From positions 310,001-374,000 of the forward strand of contig JAEHOE010000003.1 in NCBI GenBank assembly GCA_016858145.1: a stretch of 64,000 nt of DNA. Reading direction: 5' to 3'. Below are positions 1 through 12,198 of the stretch, one piece after another. The DNA is from Edaphochlamys debaryana. Its lineage: Eukaryota > Chlorophyta > Chlorophyceae > Chlamydomonadales. Below the pieces are notes generated by a model that was given only the letters and a program-made list of their open reading frames with translations, did no database searches and was not told where the DNA came from. Position numbers and translations under genes: made by a program. The stretch's first letter is position 1. The number at the start of each line of letters is the position of its first letter.

Positions 1-1791
1 CGGCGGCTCTTCAGCGAAGGCCGCAGGCACGGGCACGCCCGAGGGGCCGTGTGCGCCGCTGCCGTTTTCGGCCCGCGCGAGCGCTGAGGCGGGCTGCCCA
101 GCGCCGCCGCTGCCGGCCGGGCCCGCGCTGACGGGGCCGGAGCCGGGCGCCATGGCAAGGCGCGCGCCGCGCAACGTGTGGAGCGTGGGCGCCGCGGCCT
201 TCTTGGACGCCTGTTGGCAAGCGCGTTGCAGGCGGGAGCCACGTCAGGAAACGACTACCGTGACGAAGCGAAATGCATCTTTGGGCTACTGGGCGCGCCC
301 AAGAGGGCTATAGCCAGTCCTGCAGGCGGTCGCCACCAAGGCCCTCGACGGGAGCCGCCTGCTGGTGCCGAGTCAACCCCAAGACAGCCCCAGGCGCCGC
401 CGCACCTTCTTGTCCACCTCGTCCTTCTTCTTCTCCATGAGCTCCAGCATCTTGCGCTGGAACTCCGTCAGCTGCTCCTCATGCTGGCCATGGGCGTCCG
501 GGAACGCGCCCTCGTGGGGAAGCGGCGGCTTGGGGTCAGACGGGGGAGGCAGGGCCATGTCCTCGTCACCGCCCGCACCGCCCTCGCCGCCCGGGTCCTC
601 CGAGGCCTTGGCAATCGCAGCGGCCGCGCTGGCCATGGGCTCGTCGGCAGCGCTGGCAGTGGCCTTGCGGGAAGCCTTGGGGGACCTTGTGCCTGCACCT
701 GCGGAGGGCTTGGCGGAGGGGCTGCCTGCGGACGCACCCAGGGGCACTACCTGCAGGTGGGCAGAGTGCAGGCGCGGCTCTCAGGCTCAGCGTCGGCAGG
801 TAATCACCAGGGGTTTGGTCCCACCTCTCGGCCAGGCCTCAGCCTACGCCTCTGCCTTCGCGGTGCTACGCATTACGATGGTCTGTCTAGTCTTCGCCGT
901 CACACACAGCCCCGCGCGCTGTATGGAGACCCACCTGAACCTTGACTCCCGAAGCGTCCTTGGCACCAGCTGCCGCTGTGGCTTCGGCGGACCCCGCTGC
1001 TGCTGCTGCTCCCGCAGCGCCATAGTAGTCATAACCGGGGTAAGCGTAGCCTGCAGGCAGTCGCGAAGAGAGGAGAAGAGCCCCAGGCCGCGGGGGCGGG
1101 GCGAGTTAGCAAGGGGTGCCAAGAGGCAACGCACGACGTCCCCAGGGGAGCGCCGACGCGGCGGAGGGTGCGTCAGGGCATACCGATGTCTGCCAGTCAG
1201 CCATGCAAGCTGTGACTGGGCCTGGCGTTAGCCAGCTGGACTGGGAGGTCGCGGTCATAAGAGAGCCATTAAGGCCGGGTGGCGGACGCCACCTGCACAC
1301 GATACGTGTCGCTCACACCCTGAGAAAGTGCGGGTGGCGAGGAGCAGGCAGATACGCGCTAGCGGCCGACTCAACCGAGGTCTGTGTTACCCAGGGAGGC
1401 GCCGGCGGGTGGGGTGGCCCGCAAGACCCAGCCCAAACGCGCGTCTGGGCAGCTTGTGCCTTCGTGCGTCCAACTCAGACCTGTTGCTGCTGCCTGGTCG
1501 TCGAGACGCGGGCAAAGTGAAGGCCCGCGGCCAGGGGGCACCGTGCCTGGGGTTTGGTGCCCGTCAGTCGCCCACCCGCTCACCATACTGTGAATAATAG
1601 TAAGTGGAGTTGTAGTAGTCCGTGTATGAGGAGGGCGCATAGCCCGGGGGGTAACCATATGCCGCTGGATCGACTGTGGCATCCGCTGCAGAGCCCGCGG
1701 CCGCGGCCTGCTGCCCCTCATCCTCCATGCCCGGAGCCTTTGGTTCATCGTCCTCGCCAGGAGGCGGCGGCTCATGATCAACGTCGGCCAT
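1..1791 (-). CDS. Tyr-rich low-complexity protein, 5' part of gene (runs off left edge)
   Basis: Not recognised; function unknown. Four exons read on the minus strand: 1791-1584, 1050-935, 750-406 and 210 to beyond position 1. Phases (1, 0, 0) agree with gt donors and ag acceptors, giving about 293 residues in the window. The ATG at 1791 opens an acidic, Pro-rich start (MADVDHEPPPPGEDDE), followed by a Tyr/Gly/Pro-rich stretch (for example YGYPPGYAPSSYTDYY) that continues across the first junction, then Ala- and Ser-rich sequence. Near residue 210 there is a charged, probably helical or coiled-coil segment (LTEFQRKMLELMEKKKDEVD). The composition resembles prion-like, RNA-associated proteins, but no domain proves that. 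The donor after exon 3 (AAG|GTGCGG) was chosen because it keeps exon 4 in the ASKKAAAP frame; read-through would instead stop at about 373. Confidence 0.6.
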
Positions 1792-2478
1792 TCTGTGCAG
1801 CAGTTAAAAGAGACACAATGGTGTGGGCCAGCGAGCGAGCTCTGAGACCATGTACTAGCTCTTCCTAGGCATGCAAGCGCTCCCCGAACCAGCTGACCTG
1901 GAAGCAGGTGCTCTCGAGCCTAAAACACTGGCATGAGTCTCCCGCGTTGAAACTACGCGTTGCGCGGGTGGCCTGAGGTCACCGATGGCACGTTGGCAGC
2001 GTCGTGAAACGTTGAAGGTAAGAGGAAACGGGCTCGCTGCGCGCCGGTCGCAGAGTTGGCTTGCAAGCTGAGCACCTCGCCGTCGCTAACACCGATAGCA
2101 CGCACCCTGGTTTGCAAAGCCTATGACAGTCTTGCTATGTGCTGCGGTCTGCCTATCGAAGCCTGCGGAGGGAAACTTGGGGGGCCCATGCAACACCGAT
2201 GCGGTGGCGGAGCGGCCGTCAGCAGCTCTCGAGCGCTCCTGCGCTCCTACTTTTCGCCGACACGGCACAGCAATTGTGAGCTTGAGCCTGCCAGCCTTCC
2301 GGCAGTCCTCGCCACAGCCCCCACCACTTGTGGTCCACCACAATTCACCTGGCTGAAGCCCAAACTCGTTTGGCTCTTGCTTGCCGCCCAGCAGCACCCG
2401 TAGCAAAGGCTAGGGTCCGAATTGTCCTTAGCCGCCAGCTCTGCGCCTAGGTCCTTGAGTCGCGTCTCGCCAGAAGAA
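1792..2478. promoter_or_regulatory. divergent intergenic region
   Basis: This 687-base interval separates the ATG of the Tyr-rich gene (minus) from the ATG of UMP kinase (plus). It should hold both 5' UTRs and both promoters. I see no clear TATA box, RNA gene or repeat in it. Confidence 0.5.
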
Positions 2479-4501
<2,023 letters not shown>

Positions 4502-5376
4502 CGCGAGAGCAGCTGACGGAGCGGGCGGGAGCAGGAGCAGGAGCGGGCGGCAGGCGGATCTGGGCAGGCGGGAGCAAGCAGCGCTCTTGTGGCGGCGACC
4601 CCAGCTTGAGCGGAGCTTGGCCCGGGCCTTGCTGCAGCTGCATGCCCGCCCCCGACTGCTGATGCACTCGTGGGCTGGAGGGCCATCGTCGCCGCGGAGG
4701 CACTTGGCCAGTTTTGACCTGTTTTTGGCCAGGACCTCCGGCGCGGCGGGGCCACGCGGGGGAGCAGCCGCGTGGCACGGTTGCCGGTGAGGCGGGAGCG
4801 GTGGGGGGGAAGGCGAGCGGAGGCAGAGGCGTGGTCTGGCTTGCGAGAGCGAGCGCCTGACCGTGTGGGCTGACCGTGAGACCGACCGTGCGGGAATGGG
4901 CAACAGGGAGGCTGGGTGCAGGGGCCTTGGGTCCCCAGGTACATCGCAGGAAGCAGACTGAACTGCAGGCCGCGGGGGCATACGTATGGCCTCGAGGGCG
5001 GCGGAGAAGTGACGTGCACTGGGGGAGGGCGGCTTTGCAGGCGTGAGGTCCGCGGTTTTGCAAGTATGGCAAGGGGTCGGGAGCGAAGGCAGGGGGTGCA
5101 TGGCAAGGCGAGGCATGCGCAGGGCGTGGGCACCGCACAGCGCATGGACCATGGCCACGTGGCCGTAGCACTGGGGCACTTGCCGTTTGAGCGTCTTTCC
5201 GTTTGCTTTTGGGCCCGCACCTTTCTTTGACTTCTGCCGGTTTCAGGGCGCTTTTGCCCCGCTAGATTTGGGCCCCCTACAGCGCCAACACTGGCGCGGG
5301 GCGATGCGGTGTGACAAGCAGATGATCTTGGTGGCTGAAGTGGTTTGGGACTGCTTCGCTTGGCTGAACACGCCAT

Positions 5377-5381
5377 TGTAA
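5377..5381 (+). terminator. UGUAA polyadenylation signal for UMP kinase
   Basis: TGTAA, the usual green-algal poly(A) signal, lies 876 bases after the UMP kinase stop. It is the first clear match downstream, so the 3' UTR would be long. Confidence 0.5.
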
Positions 5382-5887
5382 TGCACCTGATGCTGTGCTT
5401 GGACTTGTGTGCCTGCAGCCACCCGACCGCGTGCAGCCCCTCGCCGCCCCTCGTACTTTGGCCGCACGCGGCCACTCATACTGCTAGCATGTATCCCATG
5501 TACTCCTCAGCCAGCCGACTGCAGGTTTCGGGCCCTAAAGCTCGGGGAGGTCCATACCTAAAGCTCAGGGAGAAAGGTTGCGCCTGGATGGGCACGGCCC
5601 ATCGCAGGCCCATGGTCTCCCACAGCCTCAAGATGCACAACAGGCCATAGGCTCCGGGGCCTGACAATGCATGCTGGCCGCCCTTGCCGCTTGACATCTC
5701 GCACTCATTTTGCCTACGCGAAGGTCCCTCCAGGCCGCACCGGTAGGCCCCCGTCAACACAAGGTCTCTACGCCACGGCAGCCTGTCCATCCGCCAAGCC
5801 AGCCTGTACGTCAACTTCACATCATACAGCAGCACGGCACGGCGTTGGGTTGCACGCACGGCTCCCCGGCCTTCAAGCATTTGACTC

Positions 5888-5892
5888 TTACA
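5888..5892 (-). terminator. UGUAA polyadenylation signal for the glycosyltransferase-like gene
   Basis: TTACA on the plus strand reads TGTAA on the minus strand, about 312 bases after the stop at 6204. It is the nearest match I saw. Confidence 0.45.
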
Positions 5893-6203
5893 ATACACAA
5901 GTACCACAGAAGCTCGCACAGTCCAGACCCGCCAAGAGTTCACGCGTAAATTTAGCGAGCGTTCCACTTCAGAACCCAGGATCAAGTGCCGCGGTCCTGC
6001 CTGTGCGCCCCGCCCCCACAGCCCATACCCCTCCCGCCCAGCGGCGCCCCAAGTCCCACACAGGGGCATCACCAGCAATCCCAGCATGCTGTCCCAGTAC
6101 CTCTACCTGCACCTGCAACTGCAAGCAATAACTGCAACCCCCCCCCCCACTCAGGCCATCGCCCTTTCCAATGCCGGCAAGGTACAAGCCTCCTGCGCTG
6201 CGT

Positions 6204-9200
6204 TCAGTTCCGTTCGAGCCACCGAATGATGCCGTCCACATCCTCGGCATTCAGACCCTGTTGGTGTCCCACGTCTGGGTAGAGCACGTTGGCATCCGCC
6301 ACCACGAAGCGCGGGTGCACGCGCGGCTTTAGGAACCCCCCCGCCTCCCCCCGCCCGTCCCACACCGGCGCCAGGAACGGCGGGTGGAAGACGCGGCCCG
6401 TGTTCGCCAGAGCGGCCCACAGGCCCCACGACGAGCCGCCCTCTATGAACAGCACCGGCGCCAGGATCAGCCGCGCGAAGTCCTCCCACCTCTCCCCGCC
6501 CACAATCTCGAACTTGACGTCCGGGCGGTGCGCGGTGATGTACTCGCCCAGGGCCTTGACGATGCGCTCGCACGGCTCAAAGTAGGCAGGCGACATGAAG
6601 CCGTGCTGCGCATGCAGGGCGTAGACGCGGCGGACGTAGGCGGGGAGGTTGCGGACGTAGAAGCTGCGGAGGGTTTTGGGGTTGGGGGCGGATGGGGCGT
6701 GGCCGGCATTGGCCAGGGCGCCGCGGCACGCATAGAGATCAACCTCGTATCGCCCCTATGCTCATGTCACAACCCGACATAGCGTCACAGGCAGCTGGCA
6801 CACTCAGCACACCCAGAGCACAGCAAGTGCACACGACGTGACGTCAATTGCATGCGCCCTGGCCCTTGCTCGTCGCCTTGCCTGAAGGCGGCGGGGCCGT
6901 AGGAGCTGTGCCACAGCAGCGTGTCCGAGGAGCACCGGACCTGGATGAGCGCGTCCGTGGGCGCGAAGGCGTGCGGCTCCTTGCCCGTGTCCCGGAGCCA
7001 GGTGAAGAACGTCGTCCTGCGGCAGGCGGCGCGGGGCCAAGAAGTGTGGGGAAGGACGGAGTGTTGGCGTGGCGGTGATAGAGGCCTCGGATGCAGGCAG
7101 CTGGCAACAGACGCCCCTTGGGCGCCCCAAGGACGCCTGCTGGGCCAGTGGCTGAAGGCCGGGTCAGCGCTTCGATTGCAGCAGGGCATGCGCACCTCAG
7201 CACGTTTTGGATGGCGGGCTTGGCGGCGCGCCAGCCGTAGAGGCAGTCGTGGGGGAAGCACCAGAGGTCGTTGGAGCACACATCCATGGCGCCTGCGCGG
7301 CGGGCCGGGCCAGGGACCAAGCAAGACAGCCACGGCTGACGTCAGATGTCCGGCATTGTGCCATGTGCCGTGTGCCGTGAGGGCTGTGCCGGTACGCTCC
7401 CCGTGCCAAGCAAGGAGGCTCGTTGAGCACCGGGGCCCGCTCGCTGTTCCAAGGGCACCGCTGGTTCATGTCCTCGATCCGGGTCGGCGCTCTGCCTGCC
7501 CCCAGACGCCCCGGCCCGGCCCCCAAGCATCGCTCGCTGATCCGCTGGGCTGCACATAACTTAGCTCTCATCACTGCTGGATAGCCCCGGACACAAGCAA
7601 TCACCGGCCCGTGCACTCACGCTTGACCTCGGCGGGGTCCACCTTGACCAGCCCGGGCGCCACGGTCCTGGGCAGCCGCGCCATCCAGTCCTCGTGGAAG
7701 GCGGAGGCGTACCTGCAGCGTCCCCGGCCCCGGGCAGGCGCGTGGGTGCAGCGGGTGTGCAGGTCAGGGTTACGGTGGCGCCCTGCTACCGATGGTGCAG
7801 CGGCCCCGGCCCCGGGCAGGCGCGTGGGTGCAGCGGGTGTGCAGGTCAGGGTTACGGTGGCGCCCTGCTAGCGATGGTGCAGGGGCCCGGGCCCCTGGCA
7901 GGCGCGTTTGTGCAGCGGGTGTGCAGGTCAGGGTTTAGAGGCGTGGGTTCAGGTGGCGTGCCGCTTGCAGGCGGTGGGTGCGGGTGCAGTAGGAGAGCTG
8001 TGGTCCCGCTCATACCTGAACGTCCAGCCCAGGAGCTGTGCGACGGACAGGCACTGGAAGTAGGGCCCGACCAGGTTTCCCCTGCATGTCGGAACAGGGG
8101 CGCACGGAGCGGACTCGTTCCCGACGCCGAGGCGGGGCTGGGCTTGCTGGAAGCGGCACGGGGCAGGAGACGTCTTCACGCACGGGGAAGCCAAGCTTCG
8201 GGACCCCCTGCCCTTCCCCAGCCGCCACGCACCACTGCGCTGCCTCCCAGCTGAAGCGGCACTCGACCTCCTTCTTCTCCGCATCGAACTTCATGGACCT
8301 GCGGGGGCGTGGCGGCCTGAACCTCTCTCCCATATCCCACCCCAGGCCCGCCGCCGTCGGCACCCCCGCCTGCCCCTCCCCGCCGAGCCCTCTCCTCCCT
8401 GCCTCCACCACCCCCAGCCCCATGCCCGCCGCCCCCCTCCCTCCTCATCCCCCCTCCCTCTGCATCCACCCTCCTTCTGCATCCACCCTTCCTCCACCTC
8501 CTCCCTCCCTCCCCGCCGCCTCACATGTTGGTGCCCTCGTACGGCGCAGACACGAGGTCACGCGGCTGCCAGCCGGGCGGCCAGGGCTCCGCCGCCCGCG
8601 TGCGCAGCAGCCAGTGGCCCCCGCGCTCCTCCGGCACCAGCCCCCCCAGCTCCAGGCCCAGCTCCGTGAGTGCCAGCGCCGCCACGCCCTCCTGGTCCTT
8701 GGGCGCAAGCAGCACCCCGCCCGGCACCAGCAGGTCAGCCCTGTGTGGGGCCGGGGCCAGGAGGCGGTGACAGAGGGGCGGGGAGCCAAGGGGCGAGGCG
8801 AAACCGGGAAAGGATGGGGTTTAACGACAGGAGGAGGGCGAGAGTCTGGATGGAGGTACGAGAGGCGAGGCGTTCCGACCGGGTCTAGCTATTGTCGTGC
8901 AAGGGCGGCTGCCCAATCGACTTCGCATGGAAGCCTTGGCCCCTTATGCTTGCCCCCTCTGCATGAGACCAGAACCCGGCAGCCCTACAGGTAGGCCCTC
9001 GCCCCCTGCACCCCACCAGGCGTTGACCAGGTCCCCCATGTACAGCCGCAGCCCCGAGCGCCGCGCCGTGGACCGGGGCGGCGGCGTGCACACGTGCAGC
9101 ACCGCGGCCTGCACGCCCAGGGCGTACAGGGCCTGACGCACCGCCTCGCCGCGGCTGGGGGACGGGGAGGGCGGGCAGAGGCAGGAGGAAGGGCATGGTA

Positions 9201-10387
9201 GGCGTGCTGGTGCAAGGGTCGGCGGGGGCCAGCGGAGGGGGACCCGTACCGACATGGGCCGGCAACGGGCGCCGTGGGGGCACCGGGAGCACCGGAGAAG
9301 TGCCGTCGGGGCCGCCACGTAGAAACGCCCCACTGCATACCAACTTGCCAAGTGCTGTGTGTCGCAATGTACGCCTGATAGCGCAAGGAGCCAGGCCTGA
9401 CATCAGGCGGCGACGTACCTCCTAAAGACGCGGATGATGTATGGGTCATCGCTGCTGGCTGCAGCGGGCCTGCGGCTCAGCTCCGACTGCCGGTCGCCGC
9501 TGGCCGCCGCCTGCCAAGGGCTGAGTGCGTGGTCCACCGCCACCACAACGCCGCTGCCCTGTCGCGCCAGCTGTCTGGCCCAGCTGCGGGCAACTTCCTC
9601 GCCGCAGCCCAACTGGGGGCAGGGGCAGTGGGTGGGTGGACTGGGTGCGCTTGGCAGGGGACGGGGGGGCTGGCTTATGGAGCCCTCCTTGTCCCGGCCC
9701 CCTGCGGCCCTGCCCCTCTGCCCCTCCCGACCACCGCTGGGGAGTGGAGACTGGGGACTGGGGACTGGAATATGGGGATTCTTGCTTCAAGCCCCGAGCG
9801 TTATCAGCCTCCAGCCCTCGTCGCCCCGAACGCCCCCTGCCTTCCGGACCCTCTGCCCCCCAAGCCCCCCTGCTGAAATTGAGACAGGTCTCTTGCCCTC
9901 TCTGTAGAACTCCCTTCCCCGTGCCCTGTCCCCCGAGCCCCGGAGGCTCCTCCCCTTCCCCCGGACCCCCCCGTCTCCCGAGAGACCTTTCGCGCACCTG
10001 CACCACTAGCTGGGCCAGCGAGCACTCTGTAACCAGTCCAAAGACGTGTTCATCGAGGCCCGATATGTTCACGGCAGAAGGCCGAAGTGAGCGCCCCGCT
10101 TCCGCCTTCGCCGACGTTCTCATAGAACGATGAAGCACCGCCTCGTCCAGTGCGCATCCTCGGCCCCCGAGCCCCGGCTTGCACACGCATCGTCCTGACA
10201 AAACTTTGTCGCAGTCGCCCTTGCCACAGTCGTCTATACAAATGTTATGCAGGCTGATGTTCTCGCTGCAAGCGACCGCGTTGGCGAGTGCACTGGCTGC
10301 AAGCGAGGCAAAAACTATGTTCAGGGTGAGCGCCAACACAATCAACGAGGGGTTTAACATGCTGTAGCTATCATTGCGGCTATGCAT
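6204..10387 (-). CDS. secretory-type protein: EGF-like segment, methyltransferase-like region and glycosyltransferase-like C-terminal half
   Basis: Ten exons on the minus strand: 10387-9998, 9612-9419, 9154-9017, 8740-8525, 8298-8233, 8081-8016, 7712-7621, 7292-7196, 7016-6882 and 6663-6204. All phases agree, giving 617 residues. Residues 11-35 form a hydrophobic signal or anchor (a second ATG at 10360 would start right at it). Residues 40-78 hold seven Cys ending GRCVCKPGLGGRGC, EGF-like. Residues about 125-330 look like a Rossmann methyltransferase (VVVAVDH; later MGDLVNAWADLLVPGGVLLA). From 336, GNLVGPYFQCLSVAQLLGW resembles the start of fucosyltransferase-type enzymes; IQVRCSS (444-450) and DFARL plus GGSSWGLWAAL (526-550) resemble their donor-site region. 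The last intron uses a GC donor (6881-6880). The exon model is well supported; the enzymatic roles are inferred from motifs only. Confidence 0.75.
7721..7935. repeat. about 80-base tandem repeat inside an intron
   Basis: About 2.7 copies of a unit containing GGCAGGCGCGTGGGTGCAGC and GTGTGCAGGTCAGGGTTACG start near 7721, 7801 and 7883. They lie within the intron 7713-8015 of the glycosyltransferase-like gene. The third copy is the most diverged. Confidence 0.8.
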
Positions 10388-10885
10388 ATGTGGTGCACAG
10401 CCAAGTTCGGTCCAGGTACACACAGACCCAGAAGGCGGGCGGGGACCGTTGGTCGGTCCTCAAAATGAGATGCAGCGTGCGGGCAGCGTTACTGCTGAGA
10501 AGGATGACTCCAGCCAGCCGGGGGATGGGGGCACGCGGCGACCGCCGACGCCTGGTGAAGCCTTCCCAACAGCCATCAAGCGTCGCGTTGCTCACTTCTC
10601 GCAAAATGTGAGGCTTCACGTTGATAGAATCAAAAGGAGCGGGGGTGATGCAGGGGAGTGAGTTGGCTGGGGGTTGACCCGGAACAAGTGCTTGTTGGTG
10701 AGTCCCGGGGGAAGCGGGCGAGGGTATTGATGGCACGCGGCACGGGCACGTCGCAGTCTGAGCGGGTCTGCGCGGGTCTGCAAGCGTAACGCTTATGACG
10801 TGGCCGGGAGCGTGTTTCACACCAAGCGAGCCAGCTACTGATCAAGTGAGTGGCACAAGTGAGTGATCTAGTGTTAGTATGGGCG
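10388..10885. promoter_or_regulatory. upstream region of the glycosyltransferase-like gene
   Basis: This interval lies between the ATG at 10387 (minus) and the left end of the inverted repeat. It probably holds the promoter and 5' UTR. No TATA box or gene was recognised. Confidence 0.4.
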
Positions 10886-11126
10886 GTGTGGCAAGGGGAG
10901 GAATACGGCCGGATTGCGCGCGCGTGTGGCCACTGGTCCCGCAGCATGCCCGCCCATGCGCCAGGACTTATTGGAGCCCCATTGCCCCCGACGAGAAAAC
11001 AGTAGCACACCAGAAACCAGAGCTGTGTCTAGCTTTTGTAGTGCGTGGCACTGCCTCCCTCCCGTCACCGAGCTTCCCATCCATCTGGGTCGCAAAGTTG
11101 CGACTGCGGCCAAACGGCGTAGCGAC

Positions 11127-11213
11127 ATGGCTGCGGAGGGGTTATCCCAGCAGAGCGCTGCTGCTCAGCACGCCCTGGCTCGCTTCGGCCTCGGCGGGAG
11201 GACTGCCCTTGTA
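11127..11213 (+). pseudogene. short-chain dehydrogenase/reductase N-terminus, left arm copy
   Basis: An ATG opens MAAEGLSQQSAAAQHALARF and then GLGGRTALV, the start of the NAD(P)-binding fold of classical SDR enzymes. The glycine motif is damaged (SGGSR) and the frame runs into the CAGCTG spacer repeat. No catalytic YxxxK region follows, so this is a fragment only. Confidence 0.65.
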
Positions 11214-11548
11214 AGCGGGGGGAGTCGCAGCTGGTTGGTCACAGCTGGTGGTACGGTCACAGCTGGTTGGTCACAGCTGGTGAGACGGTCACAGCTTGTT
11301 GGTCACAGCTGGTGAGACGGTCACAGCTGGTGAGACGGTCACAGCACAAGACTTTACACTTGCGGGGGGTGCAACCGGGCCACACACGCTCGTGGCCCTG
11401 TGACCGACCAGCACCTGTGTCACCAGCTGTGACCGTCTCACCAGCTGTGACCAACCAGCTGTGACCAAGCAGCTGTGACCAAGCAGCTGTGACCACCAGC
11501 ACCTGTGACCGTCTCACCAGCTGTGACCAGCCGCGCGTGCCCCCGGTG
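11213..11548. repeat. CAGCTG-unit spacer of the inverted repeat
   Basis: The left half repeats a unit like GGTCACAGCTGGTGAGAC; the right half, from about 11400, repeats its complement CAGCTGTGACCGTCTCACC. Together they make an imperfect palindrome whose unpaired centre is about 11345-11400. It is a minisatellite inside the hairpin. Confidence 0.8.
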
Positions 11549-11634
11549 ACAAGGGCAGTCCTCCCGCCGAGGCCGAAGCGAGCCAGGGCGTGCTGAGCAG
11601 CAGCGCTCTGCTGGGTTGGCCCCTCCGCAGCCAT
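11530..11634 (-). pseudogene. short-chain dehydrogenase/reductase N-terminus, right arm copy
   Basis: Read on the minus strand from the ATG at 11634, about 35 residues end in RTALVTGGTRG, a better preserved SDR nucleotide-binding motif than in the left arm. The sequence then enters the spacer repeat (WSQLVRRSQ), so the fold is never completed. The source gene is not in this window. Confidence 0.7.
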
Positions 11635-11809
11635 GTCGCTACGCCGTGACGGGAGGGAGGCAGTGCCACGCACTAAACAAGCTAGACACAGCTCTGGTTT
11701 CTGGTGTGCTACTGCTTTCTCGTCGGGGGCAATGGGCATGGGCGGGCATGCTGCGGGACCAGTGGCCACGCGCGCGCGCAATCCGGCCGTATTCCTCCCC
11801 TTGCCACAC

Positions 11810-12198
11810 AAGGGTTTAGGTCCAGTATCGATACAACGCACTGACACGTATTAGGTGGGGTGTCGGGACATCGCTCGGCACTCGGCGTCAACCCCACAAC
11901 ATCAACCCTCGCGGTGTAGGCCATTGTGCCACGCGCACTTGCAAATTGCACGGCGCCCTGTCAGCCATCATATGCACGCAAACCTGCTAGAGCCCGCTAG
12001 AGCTTCAGACACTCCACAGCTGCGCGTCTCGACGTCGAGACGAGGGCTTTGCGCATAGTGTGGGCCTCTCCCGCAACTCAATTCCCCTTGCACCATTACA
12101 CGTAGGCCCACATTTTTGCCCAGAGCTTGACTGCCAGGCTCGGCGCTGCCATACACGCGCGAAAGCCGTTGTGACTGTTCAGCGTGACGACACCCGCG
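11810..12198 (+). promoter_or_regulatory. upstream region of the SLC25 carrier gene
   Basis: This 389-base interval lies between the inverted repeat and the carrier ATG and should hold its promoter and 5' UTR. An in-frame TGA upstream of 12199 limits the N-terminus. No TATA box was seen. Confidence 0.4.

Larger units (their letters stand above)
4502..6203. other. convergent 3' regions, no gene seen
   Basis: This interval lies between the stop of UMP kinase (plus) and the stop of the glycosyltransferase-like gene (minus). It should contain both 3' UTRs. One polyadenylation motif faces each way, at 5377-5381 and 5892-5888. No convincing coding exon was found on either strand. Confidence 0.55.
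10886..11809. repeat. long inverted repeat (foldback) carrying a captured gene fragment
   Basis: The left arm 10886-11212 and the right arm 11549-11809 are reverse complements. The outer ends are GTGTGGCAAGG and CCTTGCCACAC, and the inner ends are GACTGCCCTTGT and ACAAGGGCAGTC. The left arm is longer because the right arm lacks two short segments: about 20 bases near 10960-10980, and one within 11069-11117. The 336-base spacer is itself built of inverted copies of a CAGCTG-centred unit, so a transcript could fold end to end. No clear target-site duplication flanks it. Both arms contain the same 5' end of a coding sequence (separate entries). Confidence 0.85.

Noticed and set aside
373..405. 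Read-through of exon 3 of the first gene to a stop after VRRRLGLSWG
   Set aside because: The AAG|GTGCGG donor keeps phase with the next exon and gives a more natural continuation, so the stop is taken as intronic.
10886..11809. Classical DNA transposon with terminal inverted repeats
   Set aside because: The arms are hundreds of bases long, no target-site duplication was seen at the ends, and no transposase is encoded.
11257..11847. 196-residue minus-strand frame through the right arm and spacer as a functional SDR
   Set aside because: The dehydrogenase part ends after about 35 residues and runs into minisatellite sequence; no catalytic residues are present.
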